64,000 nucleotides of DNA from Lysobacter enzymogenes (lineage in GTDB: Bacteria; Pseudomonadota; Gammaproteobacteria; Xanthomonadales; Xanthomonadaceae): assembly GCF_017355525.1 (NCBI RefSeq), contig NZ_CP067395.1:2852001-2916000 (forward strand). The letters are read 5' to 3'. The translations under genes were made by a program, and so were the position numbers. The notes beneath the pieces were generated by a model. The model worked only from the letters and a program-made list of their open reading frames with translations, did no database searches and was not told the DNA's origin. Of this stretch, positions 17,677-26,365 are shown piece by piece (position 1 is the first letter of the stretch; each line of letters starts with the position of its first letter).

Positions 17677-18464
17677 GCGGCGAACAGGCGCTGCAGCGCC
17701 GTGCCGGGGTCGCGTTCGCGCATGAAACTCTCGCCGACCAGGAAGGTCTGCACGCCGGCTTCGCGCATGCGCGCGACGTCGCTGGCGGTGGCGATGCCGC
17801 TCTCGGTCACCAGGGTGCGGTCGCGCGGCACCGCGTCGCGCAGGGCCAAAGTCGTGTCCAGCGACACTTCGAAGGTGCGCAGGTTGCGGTTGTTGACGCC
17901 GATCAGCTCGCAATCGGTCTGCAGCGCGCGTTCGAGTTCGTCGATGTCGTGCACTTCCACCAGCACATCCATGCCGAGGTCCATCGCCAGCCCGGCCATT
18001 TCGACCATCGGGCCGTCTTCGAGCGCGGCGACGATCAGCAGGATCGCATCGGCGCCGATCGCGCGCGCTTCGTACACCTGATACGGATCGACGGTGAAGT
18101 CCTTGCGCAGCACCGGCAGCGTGCAGGCTTCGCGCGCTTCGGCCAGGTAGGCGTTGCTGCCCTGGAAGAAGTCGACGTCGGTCAGCACCGACAGGCAGGC
18201 GGCGCCGCCGGTCTGGTAGCTGCGCGCGATCTCGGCCGGGCGGAAATCGGGACGGATCACGCCCTTGGACGGGCTGGCCTTCTTGACCTCGGCGATCACC
18301 GCCGCGGTGCCGGCGGCATGCTTGTCGCGGATCGCCTGCACGAACCCGCGCGCCGGCGCCTGGGCGCGGGCGCGCGCGCGCAGGTCGTCGAGCGAACGCA
18401 CGCGCGAGCGCTGCTGAATCTCCTCGTGCTTGCGCGCGATGATGGTGTTGAGGATGTCGCTCAT
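17673..18464 (-). CDS. trpC: Indole-3-glycerol-phosphate synthase
   Basis: A 263-residue single-domain (non-fused) TrpC. It closes the ring of carboxyphenylaminodeoxyribulose phosphate. Signature segments: [57 protein letters not shown] and [13 protein letters not shown]. Its start overlaps the upstream ABM-domain gene by 4 bp and its stop overlaps the HAD gene by 4 bp, so all three are translationally coupled. Confidence 0.97.
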   Translation of the reverse strand: MSDILNTIIARKHEEIQQRSRVRSLDDLRARARAQAPARGFVQAIRDKHAAGTAAVIAEVKKASPSKGVIRPDFRPAEIARSYQTGGAACLSVLTDVDFFQGSNAYLAEAREACTLPVLRKDFTVDPYQVYEARAIGADAILLIVAALEDGPMVEMAGLAMDLGMDVLVEVHDIDELERALQTDCELIGVNNRNLRTFEVSLDTTLALRDAVPRDRTLVTESGIATASDVARMREAGVQTFLVGESFMRERDPGTALQRLFAA

Positions 18465-18802
18465 GCCTTGCTCTTGCTCCCGTACGCGCGTTCGACCTTG
18501 GCCACGCGCAATTCGAAATGGTCGTACCAGTGCTCGCGCCCGTAGGCGCGGGTGGCGGCGTGGTCGGCCTGCCGCTTCCAGGCGGCGATGGCCGCCTCGT
18601 CGCGCCAATAGCTTACGGTGATGCCGAAGCCGTCGCTGCCGCGGGCCGACTCCACGCCGAGGAAACCGCGCTGCTGCGCGGCCAGTTCGACCATGCGCTG
18701 CGCGGCTTCGGCGTAGGCGGCGTCGTCGCCCGGGCTGCGCTGGGAGCTGAAGATCACCGCGTAGTAATGCGGTTTGGGCAGGTCGGCGAAGCTGGCGGTC
18801 AT
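18461..18802 (-). CDS. Antibiotic-biosynthesis monooxygenase (ABM) domain protein in the trp operon
   Basis: A 113-residue dimeric alpha/beta-barrel protein. [12 protein letters not shown] and the [19 protein letters not shown] ... HW pattern fit the ABM/EthD-like fold of small heme-degrading or quinol monooxygenases. It lies between trpD (47-bp gap) and trpC (4-bp overlap), so it is co-expressed with tryptophan synthesis. Whether it acts on a pathway intermediate is unknown. Confidence 0.78.
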   Translation of the reverse strand: MTASFADLPKPHYYAVIFSSQRSPGDDAAYAEAAQRMVELAAQQRGFLGVESARGSDGFGITVSYWRDEAAIAAWKRQADHAATRAYGREHWYDHFELRVAKVERAYGSKSKA

Positions 18803-18849
18803 GCTGGCTCCCGGTGCGGTGGGCTGGCGGTTTCGGCGTAACGTTGAGG

Positions 18850-19884
18850 TTATTTTCCCGCGAGTTGCGCGGTCAGCGCGACGAACTCGTCGAGCTTGGC
18901 CCGCGCCGCGCCCGAGGCCAGCGTGCGCCGCGCCAGATCGATGCCTTCGGCGATGCTCTCGACCTTGCCCGCGACGTACAGCGCCGCGCCGGAGTTCAGC
19001 GCGACGATCTCGCGCGGCAGGCCTTCCCGGTTCTCCAGCGCCTGCAGCACCATTTCCCTGGACTCGCCGGCATCGCTGACGCGCAGGTTGCGGCTGGCCG
19101 CCATCGCGATGCCGAAATCCTCCGGGTGTACTTCGTACTCGCGCACCTGGCCGTCGCGCAGTTCGCCGACCAGGCTGCCGGCGCCGAGCGAGAGCTCGTC
19201 CATGCCGTCGCGGCCCCACACCACCAGCGCGCGTTGCGCGCCGAGTTCCTGCAGCACGCGCACCTGGATGCCGACCAGGTCGGAATGGAACACGCCCATC
19301 AGGATGCTCGGCGCGTCGGCGGGGTTGGTCAGCGGGCCGAGGATGTTGAACAGCGTGCGCACGCCCATCTCGCGCCGCACCGGCGCGACGACCTTCATCG
19401 CCGGGTGATGCACCGGCGCGAACATGAAGCCGATGCCGGCGCGTTCGATGCACTGCGCGACCTGTTCGGGTTCCAGTTCGATGCGCGCGCCGAGCGCTTC
19501 GAGCACGTCGGCGCTGCCGGACTTGGACGACACGCTGCGGTTGCCGTGCTTGGCGACCTTGGCGCCGGCCGCGGCGACCACGAACATGCTCGCGGTGGAA
19601 ATGTTGAAGGTGTGCGCACCGTCGCCGCCGGTGCCGACGATGTCGACCAGATGGGTCTTGTCGGCGACCGTCACCGGCCGCGCGAATTCGCGCAACACGG
19701 TCGCCGCGCCGGCGATTTCGCCGACGGTCTCCTTCTTGACCCGCAGCCCGGTGAGGATGGCCGCGGTCATGGTCGGCGAGACTTCCCCGCGCATGATCGT
19801 GCGCATCAGCGCGACCATTTCGTCGTGGAAGATTTCGCGGTGTTCGATGGTGCGCTGGAGCGCTTCTTGCGGGGTCAAAGGCAT
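18850..19884 (-). CDS. trpD: Anthranilate phosphoribosyltransferase
   Basis: A 344-residue protein that joins anthranilate to PRPP. The PRPP-binding glycine loop is [17 protein letters not shown], followed by [21 protein letters not shown] and the anthranilate-side segment [14 protein letters not shown]. It is the usual length of TrpD and is not fused to trpG, which lies 140 bp upstream. Confidence 0.97.
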   Translation of the reverse strand: MPLTPQEALQRTIEHREIFHDEMVALMRTIMRGEVSPTMTAAILTGLRVKKETVGEIAGAATVLREFARPVTVADKTHLVDIVGTGGDGAHTFNISTASMFVVAAAGAKVAKHGNRSVSSKSGSADVLEALGARIELEPEQVAQCIERAGIGFMFAPVHHPAMKVVAPVRREMGVRTLFNILGPLTNPADAPSILMGVFHSDLVGIQVRVLQELGAQRALVVWGRDGMDELSLGAGSLVGELRDGQVREYEVHPEDFGIAMAASRNLRVSDAGESREMVLQALENREGLPREIVALNSGAALYVAGKVESIAEGIDLARRTLASGAARAKLDEFVALTAQLAGK

Positions 19885-19917
19885 GGTGGTTTGAATCGGA
19901 GAATGGGGAAGGCAGAA

Positions 19918-20001
19918 GCGGGAATGGGGAACTGCGGGGACGCAGGGGCGGGCCGCGACGCGGTCACCCTCGCCATCGCTCCCTCAGTTCCCCAACCCCG
20001 C
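19918..20001. repeat. Inverted repeat in the trpG-trpD gap
   Basis: GCGGGAATGGGGAACTG (19918-19934) pairs with CAGTTCCCCAACCCCGC (19985-20001), 15 of 17 bases matching. It lies inside the trp operon, where an RNA hairpin could tune expression between trpG and trpD. Confidence 0.6.
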
Positions 20002-20024
20002 TTTTCATCTCCCGCTCCACCGCC

Positions 20025-20606
20025 TCAGCGCTCCAGGAAATTGCGCAACAACGCATGGCCGTGCTCGGTCTTGATCGATTCGGGATGGAACTGCACGCCC
20101 TCGACCGGATGCTCGCGATGGCGCAGGCCCATGATTTCCTCGAAGCCGCCGTCTTCGTATTCGGTCCAGGCGGTGACCTCCAGGCTGTCGGGCAAGCTTT
20201 CGCGCTGGACCACCAGCGAGTGGTAGCGCGTGGCCTCGTAGCCGTCGGGCAGGCCGGCGAACACGCCGCGGCCTTGGTGGCGGATCGGCGAGGTCTTGCC
20301 GTGCATGATCCGCTTGGCCCGGATCACCTGGCCGCCGTAGGCCTGGCCGAGGCTCTGGTGGCCCAGGCACACGCCGAGGATCGGGGTGTGCGCGCCGAGG
20401 CGGCGGATCACCTCGAGCGAGACGCCGGCCTGATCGGGCGTGCACGGACCGGGCGAGATCACGATGCGCTGCGGCGCGCGCCGCTCGATCTCGTCCACCG
20501 ACAGCTCGTCGTTGCGGATCACCTCCACCTCGCTGCCGAGCGCTTGCAGGTACTGCACGAGGTTGTAGGTAAAGCTGTCGTAGTTGTCGATCATCAGAAC
20601 GGACAT
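20025..20606 (-). CDS. trpG: Anthranilate synthase glutaminase subunit
   Basis: A 193-residue class-I glutamine amidotransferase. The nucleophile Cys is in [11 protein letters not shown], and the catalytic His-Glu pair in [25 protein letters not shown] marks the N-terminus. It feeds ammonia to TrpE, encoded 4.3 kb upstream in a separate unit. Of the TrpG/PabA family, the position next to trpD favours TrpG, though it may also serve PabB. Confidence 0.95.
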   Translation of the reverse strand: MSVLMIDNYDSFTYNLVQYLQALGSEVEVIRNDELSVDEIERRAPQRIVISPGPCTPDQAGVSLEVIRRLGAHTPILGVCLGHQSLGQAYGGQVIRAKRIMHGKTSPIRHQGRGVFAGLPDGYEATRYHSLVVQRESLPDSLEVTAWTEYEDGGFEEIMGLRHREHPVEGVQFHPESIKTEHGHALLRNFLER

Positions 20607-20896
20607 GACGCGCCTCGGGTGCGGGTGGTGCCTGGATGGAACGCGGAAGCGCGCCGGCCGGCGGGCCGGCGCGAGAACGGGAACCGCGCGCGCGGACGCG
20701 GCGGCGACCGCCCGCGGCGGTGCGCCGGGCCGGCATTATCGCGTGCGCGGACGCCGCCCGGCGCTATCGGGCGGTGGGGTCGGATGCAGGATCCGCGAGC
20801 GGCGTCGCGCTGGCGGGGACGGTCGGATCGGGCGGCGCGCAGGGCGCGCGGGCCGGACTCAGCGGCCGCGGGGGCTCGGAACGATGGCGGGGTCAC
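20594..20896 (-). CDS. Possible 100-codon ORF between the trp leader and trpG
   Basis: A GTG at 20896 has a good GAGG Shine-Dalgarno site nine bases upstream, inside the SD-containing arm of the trp leader. The frame runs to a TGA that overlaps the trpG start by 13 bp. The product would be Arg/Pro/Ala-rich with no known domain, and codon use is not clearly gene-like, so it may be chance. If real, it would couple the leader to trpG. Confidence 0.25.
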   Translation of the reverse strand: MTPPSFRAPAAAESGPRALRAARSDRPRQRDAARGSCIRPHRPIAPGGVRARDNAGPAHRRGRSPPRPRARFPFSRRPAGRRASAFHPGTTRTRGASCPF

Positions 20897-21002
20897 GCGA
20901 AAAATCCTCGGAAGACGGCTGCGGGCGGACGGAGGCGCTACGCCACCATCGCCAGCCCAGGCCGGCCTTCGGGGATTTCGTCGGGATCGCGCGGAGGATC
21001 AT
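20859..21002 (-). CDS. Candidate trp leader peptide (47 aa) upstream of trpG
   Basis: A 47-codon ORF beginning MILRAIPTKSPKAG, with Trp-Arg-Trp-Trp at residues 17-20 (codons TGG CGA TGG TGG, 20943-20954). An in-frame stop lies just before its ATG, and no SD is visible. A -10-like TACAGT ends 6 bp upstream, so the transcript could begin at the ATG and be leaderless. It ends inside the next ORF. A matching ORF of the same length precedes trpE. Confidence 0.6.
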   Translation of the reverse strand: MILRAIPTKSPKAGLGWRWWRSASVRPQPSSEDFSRDPAIVPSPRGR

Positions 21003-21015
21003 GGGGCTACTGTAA
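20902..21015 (-). promoter_or_regulatory. trpG-side tryptophan attenuator/leader
   Basis: In transcription order: a -10-like TTACAGT (21009-21015); an arm AAATCCCCGAAGG (20966-20978); the WRWW codons; a hairpin GGTGGCG-TAG-CGCCTCC (20931-20947) whose left arm contains the last two Trp codons; and an arm CTTCCGAGGATTT (20902-20914), which can pair with the first arm in 11 of 13 positions and includes GAGG. Ribosome stalling on Trp codons would mask the first arm and free the second. Confidence 0.65.
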
Positions 21016-21127
21016 CCGCTGGGCGGCGGGGGCGCGAGCCGCGCGGGATCGGCTGTGGCTGAGACAAGTGCGTCGGGCCTGAACGCCCTCGCACAGGCCG
21101 GACCTGCGGGCGGGCCCGCCGCTGCGC

Positions 21128-22486
21128 CTAGCCGCCGGCTTCGCCCAGGCTGACCCGCACCCGCAGCCCCGGCGCGTTGTCGAGCAAGGCGATGTGCCCG
21201 CCGTGGCGGTGCAGGATCGCCCGCACCAGGCTCATGCCCAGGCCGGTGCCGGGCGAGCCGCGATGCTCCTCGAGGCGGGCGAAACGGTCGAACACGCGCT
21301 CGCGGTCGGCGGCGGGGATGCCGGGGCCGCGGTCGTCGATCTGCAGGACGATGGCGTGGCGCTCGCGCTGCACGCTCAAACCCACTTCGGTGTCGGCCGG
21401 CGCGTACTTGATCGCGTTGTCGAGCAGGTTCACCAGCATCTGGAACAACTGGTCGGCATCGCCGCGCACCGCCGCGGCGCCGGGATCGGGCAGGCGCAGG
21501 GTCAGGGCGATGCCGCGTTCGGCGGCGATCGGGGTGTACAGCTCGGCGGCGTCGCGGGCGAGGTCGCTGAGGTCGAGCACCGGTTCGTCGTGCACCGGCG
21601 ATTGCGCTTCGATCCGCGCCAGCCGCAGCAGCGCGCCGAAGGAATGCAGCAGTTGGTCGGTCTCGCCGATCGCGGCGTCGAGCTGGGCGCCGGCTTCGGC
21701 ACCGGGTTCGCGCCGGCGCAGTTCTTCCAAACGGTTGCGCAGGCGGGTCAGCGGCGTGCGCAGGTCGTGGGCGATGTGGTCGGTGGCGTGGCGCACGCCG
21801 TCGAGCAGGTCCTGGATGCGGTCGAGCATGGCGTTGAAGCGCCGCGCCAGCCGGTCGAAGGCGTCGTCGCTGCCGTCCAGGCGCGCGCGCAGCGCCATTT
21901 CGCCGCTGCCGACGCGCCCGGCGGTGTCGTCGAGGTGGCTGAGCCGGTGCGAGACCCAACGCGAGGTCAGCCAGCCGATCAGCGCGCCGAGGGTCGCCGC
22001 GACCAGCAGCGCGGCCAGCGCGGTGCGCAGCATCAGGCCGAGGAAACGGTCCTGGCTGCGGGTGCGGGTGCCGGTCAGCAAGGTGGTGCCGTCGGGCAGT
22101 CGCTGCAGCTGCGCGACCACGCGCAGGTCGCCGTCGGCGCGGTGTTCGGTGAACTCGATCCAGCGCGCGCCGCGGTGATGCAGCGGCAACGCGATGTTGC
22201 CGGCGACCACGCGGCCGTCGGCCGCGGTCAGCGCATACACCGCGTCGGGGTCCTCGTCGGCTTCGATGCGGTCGCGCAGTTCGCCCATCAACGCGGTGCG
22301 GCCGTCGTCGTGGTACATCTCGACCAGGCCGGCGGCGTCGACCCGGACCAGGTCGCGCGCGTCCTGGATCAGCATCGCCGACACCGCGTAGTGCACGCCG
22401 ATGCCGAGCAGCACGAACGCGAGCAGGAACGAAGCGGTGACCGCGAGCGCGAGCCGTGCGCTGGTCGAGCGCGGCATCAGCCTCAT
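21128..22486 (-). CDS. Two-component sensor histidine kinase
   Basis: A 452-residue inner-membrane kinase. TM1 is at about residues 14-35, a periplasmic domain of about 115 residues follows, TM2 is at about 152-172, then a HAMP domain. The phospho-acceptor His is in HIAHDLRTPLTRLRNRLEEL; the ATP domain has the N box NLLDNAIKYAP, DDRGPGIP and GTGLGMSLVRAI. It follows its response regulator gene by about 106 bp. The signal is unknown. Confidence 0.9.
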   Translation of the reverse strand: MRLMPRSTSARLALAVTASFLLAFVLLGIGVHYAVSAMLIQDARDLVRVDAAGLVEMYHDDGRTALMGELRDRIEADEDPDAVYALTAADGRVVAGNIALPLHHRGARWIEFTEHRADGDLRVVAQLQRLPDGTTLLTGTRTRSQDRFLGLMLRTALAALLVAATLGALIGWLTSRWVSHRLSHLDDTAGRVGSGEMALRARLDGSDDAFDRLARRFNAMLDRIQDLLDGVRHATDHIAHDLRTPLTRLRNRLEELRRREPGAEAGAQLDAAIGETDQLLHSFGALLRLARIEAQSPVHDEPVLDLSDLARDAAELYTPIAAERGIALTLRLPDPGAAAVRGDADQLFQMLVNLLDNAIKYAPADTEVGLSVQRERHAIVLQIDDRGPGIPAADRERVFDRFARLEEHRGSPGTGLGMSLVRAILHRHGGHIALLDNAPGLRVRVSLGEAGG

Positions 22487-22592
22487 GCGCGCGCGTCCGC
22501 GCCGGAGCGGGCGGCGCGACCACCGGCGGCGCGCGCTGGCGCCGCACTCGTCATGGCGGCGTCCGCAAGCGCAGCGCTCATCGCGGCTGCGC

Positions 22593-23267
22593 TCACGCGC
22601 CCAACCGGTAGCCGGCGCCGCGCACGGTATGCAGCAGCGGGCGCGGATAGCCCTGGTCGATCTTCTGGCGCAAGCGGCTGATGTGCACGTCGATGACGTT
22701 GGTCTGCGGGTCGAAGTGATAGTCCCACACCGCTTCCAGCAACATGGTCCGGGTGACCACGCGTTCGGCCTGGCGCATCAGGTATTCGAGCAGGCGGAAT
22801 TCGCGCGGTTGCAGTTCGATGCGCTTGTCGCCGCGGCGCGCTTCGCGGCTGAGCAGGTCCAGCTCCAGGTCGGCCACGCGCAGCCGAGTCGGCTCGCTGC
22901 CGCCGGCGCTGCCGCGGCGCAGGATGCTGTCCAGGCGCGCCGACAGTTCGGCGTAGGCGAACGGCTTGACCAGATAGTCGTCGGCGCCGGCGCGCAGGCC
23001 TTCGACGCGGTGGTCGACTTCGCCTAGCGCGGTCAGCAGCAGCACCGGCGTGCGGTTGCCGGCGCCGCGCAGGGTTTGCAGCAGGGTCAGCCCGTCCAGG
23101 CCCGGCAGCATCCGGTCCAGGACGATGGCGTCGTAGCTTTCGGTGGTGGCCAGGAACAGGCCGTCCTTGCCGTTGCCGGCGTGATCGACGCTGTGGCCGT
23201 CTTCGCGCAGGCCCTTGGCGATGAAGCCGGCGGTGTGGGGATCGTCTTCGACGAGCAGGACGCGCAT
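22593..23267 (-). CDS. OmpR-family response regulator
   Basis: A 224-residue regulator. The receiver domain has the acidic pair in LLVEDDP, the phospho-acceptor Asp51 in IVLDRMLPG, and Lys101 in DYLVKPF. The winged-helix DNA-binding domain follows (LQPREFRLLEYLM, TNVIDVHISRLRQKID, VRGAGYRLGA). I chose the ATG at 23267 over one nine codons upstream because the protein then begins at the receiver's first strand and has GGAGG upstream. It forms an operon with the kinase downstream. Confidence 0.92.
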   Translation of the reverse strand: MRVLLVEDDPHTAGFIAKGLREDGHSVDHAGNGKDGLFLATTESYDAIVLDRMLPGLDGLTLLQTLRGAGNRTPVLLLTALGEVDHRVEGLRAGADDYLVKPFAYAELSARLDSILRRGSAGGSEPTRLRVADLELDLLSREARRGDKRIELQPREFRLLEYLMRQAERVVTRTMLLEAVWDYHFDPQTNVIDVHISRLRQKIDQGYPRPLLHTVRGAGYRLGA

Positions 23268-23592
23268 ACCGCCTCCGCGAACGCGACGGTGCATGAATGG
23301 GGCGCCGACAGGATAGCGCGCGGGCCGGTGGGCGAGGCGCGAATGCGGCGGTGGATCGGGGACGGCAGGGCGGGCTGGGGAACTCAGAGCTTTCGTCGGC
23401 CGGCGCCGGGCGCTGCGCGGGAGACCGACCCTGCCGGCTCACGCCGGCAGCGAACCGCTCTGAGAAAGCTGCCTCGCTGGCTTGCGCCGGCGACGAGTCT
23501 CTACAAAAAAGATACCCCGCCGGCTCACGCCGGCGGGGTATCGCACCCACGCCGACGATGCGTGGGGCTCGGGGGAGCAGGCTCGCGAAGGA
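23268..23592. other. Intergenic region with hairpins
   Basis: 325 bp with no gene. It contains the regulator's upstream region, a palindrome CTGCCGGCTCACGCCGGCAG (23434-23453), and the strong terminator of the Asr-like gene, whose GCCGGCTCACGCCGGC core is the same. The shared core suggests a small repeat family. Confidence 0.6.
23505..23542 (-). terminator. Strong terminator after the Asr-like gene
   Basis: On the minus strand GATACCCCGCCGGC and GCCGGCGGGGTATC form a perfect 14-bp stem with a 4-nt loop, followed by six T. Confidence 0.92.
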
Positions 23593-23796
23593 TCAATTCG
23601 AGGCCGGCGCCGCTTCCGCAACCGGGGCGGCCGAGGCGGTCTTGGCCTTCGCGGCCTTGTGGTGCTTCTTGTGCTTGTGCTTGACGGTCTTCGCGGCCGG
23701 AGCGGCGGTCGCGCCGGCGGTCGCCGGAGCGGCGGCGAAGGCGGAACCGGCGAACGCAGTCAGGGCAGCGGCGAGCAGGATGTTGCGAACGTTCAT
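23593..23796 (-). CDS. Small secreted Asr-like (acid-shock) peptide
   Basis: A 67-residue precursor. A signal peptide (NILLAAALTAFAGSAFAA) is followed by an Ala-rich stretch and a basic core KHKHKKHHKAAKAK, then another Ala-rich tail. The build resembles the E. coli acid-shock protein Asr, an intrinsically disordered periplasmic peptide rich in Lys/His. The strong terminator supports high, independent expression. Function in this organism is inferred from composition only. Confidence 0.7.
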   Translation of the reverse strand: MNVRNILLAAALTAFAGSAFAAAPATAGATAAPAAKTVKHKHKKHHKAAKAKTASAAPVAEAAPASN

Positions 23797-24009
23797 GGTG
23801 AGGCTCCTGGGGAATTCGGGTTGGGAGGTCTGAACCGGTGGGGTGGCCCCATCGCGAAGTCAGATTGCGCCCGCCGCCCTGCCCCGGGCCTTTCCGCCGC
23901 ATGAACTTTTTTTAATCTGCGCCGGCCGCGTTTTTGCGACGGCCGGCGCGGACGGATCCGATTCGCGCGCACGGCCGCGACGGCCGGCGCGGTTCGCGGC
24001 GGCGGCCGA

Positions 24010-24561
24010 TCAGCGTCCGAGGACGCCGAGTTGCCGTTGCAGGCTCAGATTGTCTTCCAGGTGCCAGTTTTCCTTGATGCGGCCGTTCTCGACGCGATAG
24101 AGATCGAAGGCCTGGAAATCCACGCGCTGGCCGCGGCCCTGCACTTCGCCGTAGCGGCCGGTGAAGGTTCCGGTGAAATGCAGGCGTAGGGCGACGCGGT
24201 CGCCGGCGGCGACCAGATCGGCGATCTCGACCTTCAGGTCGGGCACGGCGGCGCGAAAACCCGCCGAAGCCTGCAACGGCCCCGGCACGCCCTGGACGCG
24301 GCCGTCGGGCAAGGTGCGGTCGGCGAAATCCGTGGCCAGCGCGGCGTGCGCGTAGGCCGCATCGCCGGTGTTCCAGAACGCGGCGTAGCGGCGCGCGGCG
24401 AGCACGGCGGCGCGCGAGCGGGCGTCGTTGCGGTCGATGAAGTTTCGCTGCGGGAGCGGCAGATTGGCGTCTGCGTCTGCGTCGGTTGCCGGCGCCGCGT
24501 TGGCGGCGGACGCGGCGAGCACGACCGATGCGACGATCAGGGCGAGAGGTTTGGCGAACAT
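24010..24561 (-). CDS. Secreted SnoaL/NTF2-like protein (ester cyclase family)
   Basis: A 183-residue precursor. A signal peptide (FAKPLALIVASVVLAASAANA) leads into an NTF2-like cone fold of about 125 residues: YAAFWNTGDAAYAHAALATDF, VPGPLQASAGFRAAVPDLKVEI, RVALRLHFTGTFTG, DLYRVENGRIKENWHLEDN. The last motif is typical of SnoaL-like polyketide cyclases and related 'ester cyclase' proteins. Substrate unknown; periplasmic or secreted. An alternative start lies 11 codons upstream, but the signal peptide fits the chosen one. Confidence 0.8.
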   Translation of the reverse strand: MFAKPLALIVASVVLAASAANAAPATDADADANLPLPQRNFIDRNDARSRAAVLAARRYAAFWNTGDAAYAHAALATDFADRTLPDGRVQGVPGPLQASAGFRAAVPDLKVEIADLVAAGDRVALRLHFTGTFTGRYGEVQGRGQRVDFQAFDLYRVENGRIKENWHLEDNLSLQRQLGVLGR

Positions 24562-24672
24562 GGCGGCTTCGAAGACGTGCGAAAGGAACCGCATCGTCGC
24601 CGTCGCGTGCCGGCGCGGCATCGGCCCAGGGCGCGAATCAGTTTCCGGTCGCGCTTGAAAATGAAGGCCCGA

Positions 24673-24810
24673 CTGCAGGTGCGGCGCGAGCCGCGACGCG
24701 GTAGACCGTTCGCCGAGGAAATGCGAAGCGCTGCGGCTCGATACGGCCGCAGCGGACAAGCCCGCGCAGCAGTTCGGTTGGCGCGGTCGCGGCTTGCGCC
24801 GCTCCTGCAG
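24673..24810. repeat. REP pair, long arrangement (138 bp)
   Basis: A slightly altered forward copy (CTGCAGGTGCGGCGCGAGCC) at 24673-24701 and a reverse copy ending CTCCTGCAG at 24781-24810. Here GTAG has become GCAG in both halves. It fills most of the 328-bp gap between trpE and the SnoaL-like gene. Confidence 0.82.
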
Positions 24811-24889
24811 TCGCCTTCGGCCGCTTCGGTCGCGTCCTGCAGGATCGACGCGGGCGATCGTTCGCCGGGAAATCGCGACCGCGCGGGCT

Positions 24890-26365
24890 TTACAGCCCGC
24901 GCGCGGCTTCGGCGACAGCGCGGAACAACGCGCGCCCCTTGTTCATCGTCTCCTCCCACTCCTTCTGCGGATCGGAGTCGTAGACGATGCCGGCGCCGGC
25001 CTGCACGTGCAGGCGGCCGTCCTGGATCACCGCGGTGCGGATCGCGATCGCGGTGTCGGCGTCGCCGTGCCAGCCGATGTAGCCGACCGCGCCGGAATAG
25101 ACGTTGCGCTTGACCGGCTCGAATTCGCGGATCACTTCCAGCGCGCGGATCTTCGGCGCGCCGCTGACGGTGCCGGCCGGGAACGTGGCGCGCAACACAT
25201 CGGCGTAGCTCATGCCGTCCTTGAGCCGGCCGGTGACCTCGCTGACGATGTGCATGACGTGGCTGTAGCGTTCGATCACGAACTGCTCGCCGACCTCGAC
25301 CGTGCCGGCCTTGGACACGCGGCCGACGTCGTTGCGGCCGAGGTCGATCAGCATCAGGTGCTCGGCGCGCTCCTTCGGATCGGCCAGCAGCTCGGCTTCC
25401 AGCGCCTGGTCTTCGTCGACGGTCTTGCCGCGCGGACGGGTGCCGGCGATCGGGCGCACGGTGACTTCCTCGCCCTGCAACCGCACCAGGATTTCCGGCG
25501 ACGAGCCGACCACCTGGGTGCCGCCGACATCGAGGAAATACATGTACGGCGACGGGTTCAACGCGCGCAGCGCGCGGTACACGTCGACCGGCCGCGCCTT
25601 GAACGGCACGCTGAGCCGCTGCGACAGCACCACCTGGAAGATGTCGCCGGCGCGGATCAGCTCCTTGGATTTCTCGACCGCGTCGATGAAGCCTTCGCGG
25701 GTGAAACCGGAGACGAAGTCGCCTTCGTCCAGGCCGACCGAATGCAGGTTTTCCGGATAGCCCGGGCCGCTGATGCGCAGGCGGTGCACCAGTTGGTCGA
25801 GGCGGCGGTTGGCGCGCGCGTAGGCCTGCGGCTGGCTCGGGTCGGCGTGGACGATCAGGTACAGCCGGCCCTTGAGGTTGTCGAACACCGCCACTTCCTC
25901 GCTCTCCATGAGCAGGATGTCGGGCGTGCCGAGTTCGTCGGGCTTGGCGCTGCCGGCCAGGCGCTGTTCGATGTACTGGATGCACTCGAAGCCGAACCAG
26001 CCGACCAGGCCGCCGGCGAAACCCGGCAGGCCGTCGATCTTGGGCACTTTGTGCGCGCTGCGCAGGCGCTCGACTTCGGCGAAGGGATCCTCGACTTCGC
26101 GGTGTTCGACCAGTTCGCCGTTCTCGGTGACGAACAAGCTGTGGCCGGCGAAGGCGTACACGCGCTGGGCCGGCAGGCCGATGATCGAGTAGCGGGCGAA
26201 ACGCTCGCCGCCCTCGACCGATTCGAACAGGTAGGTGTGCGGGCCGTCGGCGAGCTTGAGATAGACCGAGAGCGGAGTATCGAGGTCGGACAGGACCTCG
26301 CGCACGACCGGGATGCGGGTGTAGCCGTCAGCGGCCTGCTGCTGGAAAAGTTCGTGCGAAATCAC
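24890..26365 (-). CDS. trpE: Anthranilate synthase component I
   Basis: A 491-residue chorismate-using enzyme. The tryptophan feedback site motif is LFESVEGGERFARYSI near the N-terminus. The catalytic half has ALNPSPYMYFLD, IAGTRPRGKTVDEDQALE and MLIDLGRNDVGRVS, ending with the chorismate-fold AGAGIVYDSDPQKEWEE. Start is GTG at 26365 with GAAGGAA upstream; that SD is part of a leader arm (see leader entry). trpE is 4.3 kb from trpG, so the operon is split, with a two-component system and stress genes between. Confidence 0.97.
   Translation of the reverse strand: MISHELFQQQAADGYTRIPVVREVLSDLDTPLSVYLKLADGPHTYLFESVEGGERFARYSIIGLPAQRVYAFAGHSLFVTENGELVEHREVEDPFAEVERLRSAHKVPKIDGLPGFAGGLVGWFGFECIQYIEQRLAGSAKPDELGTPDILLMESEEVAVFDNLKGRLYLIVHADPSQPQAYARANRRLDQLVHRLRISGPGYPENLHSVGLDEGDFVSGFTREGFIDAVEKSKELIRAGDIFQVVLSQRLSVPFKARPVDVYRALRALNPSPYMYFLDVGGTQVVGSSPEILVRLQGEEVTVRPIAGTRPRGKTVDEDQALEAELLADPKERAEHLMLIDLGRNDVGRVSKAGTVEVGEQFVIERYSHVMHIVSEVTGRLKDGMSYADVLRATFPAGTVSGAPKIRALEVIREFEPVKRNVYSGAVGYIGWHGDADTAIAIRTAVIQDGRLHVQAGAGIVYDSDPQKEWEETMNKGRALFRAVAEAARGL

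Noticed and set aside
20594..20896. Treating the leader-trpG ORF as a firm gene
   Set aside because: Good ribosome-binding site and position, but composition gives no support for a real protein; kept only as a low-confidence feature.
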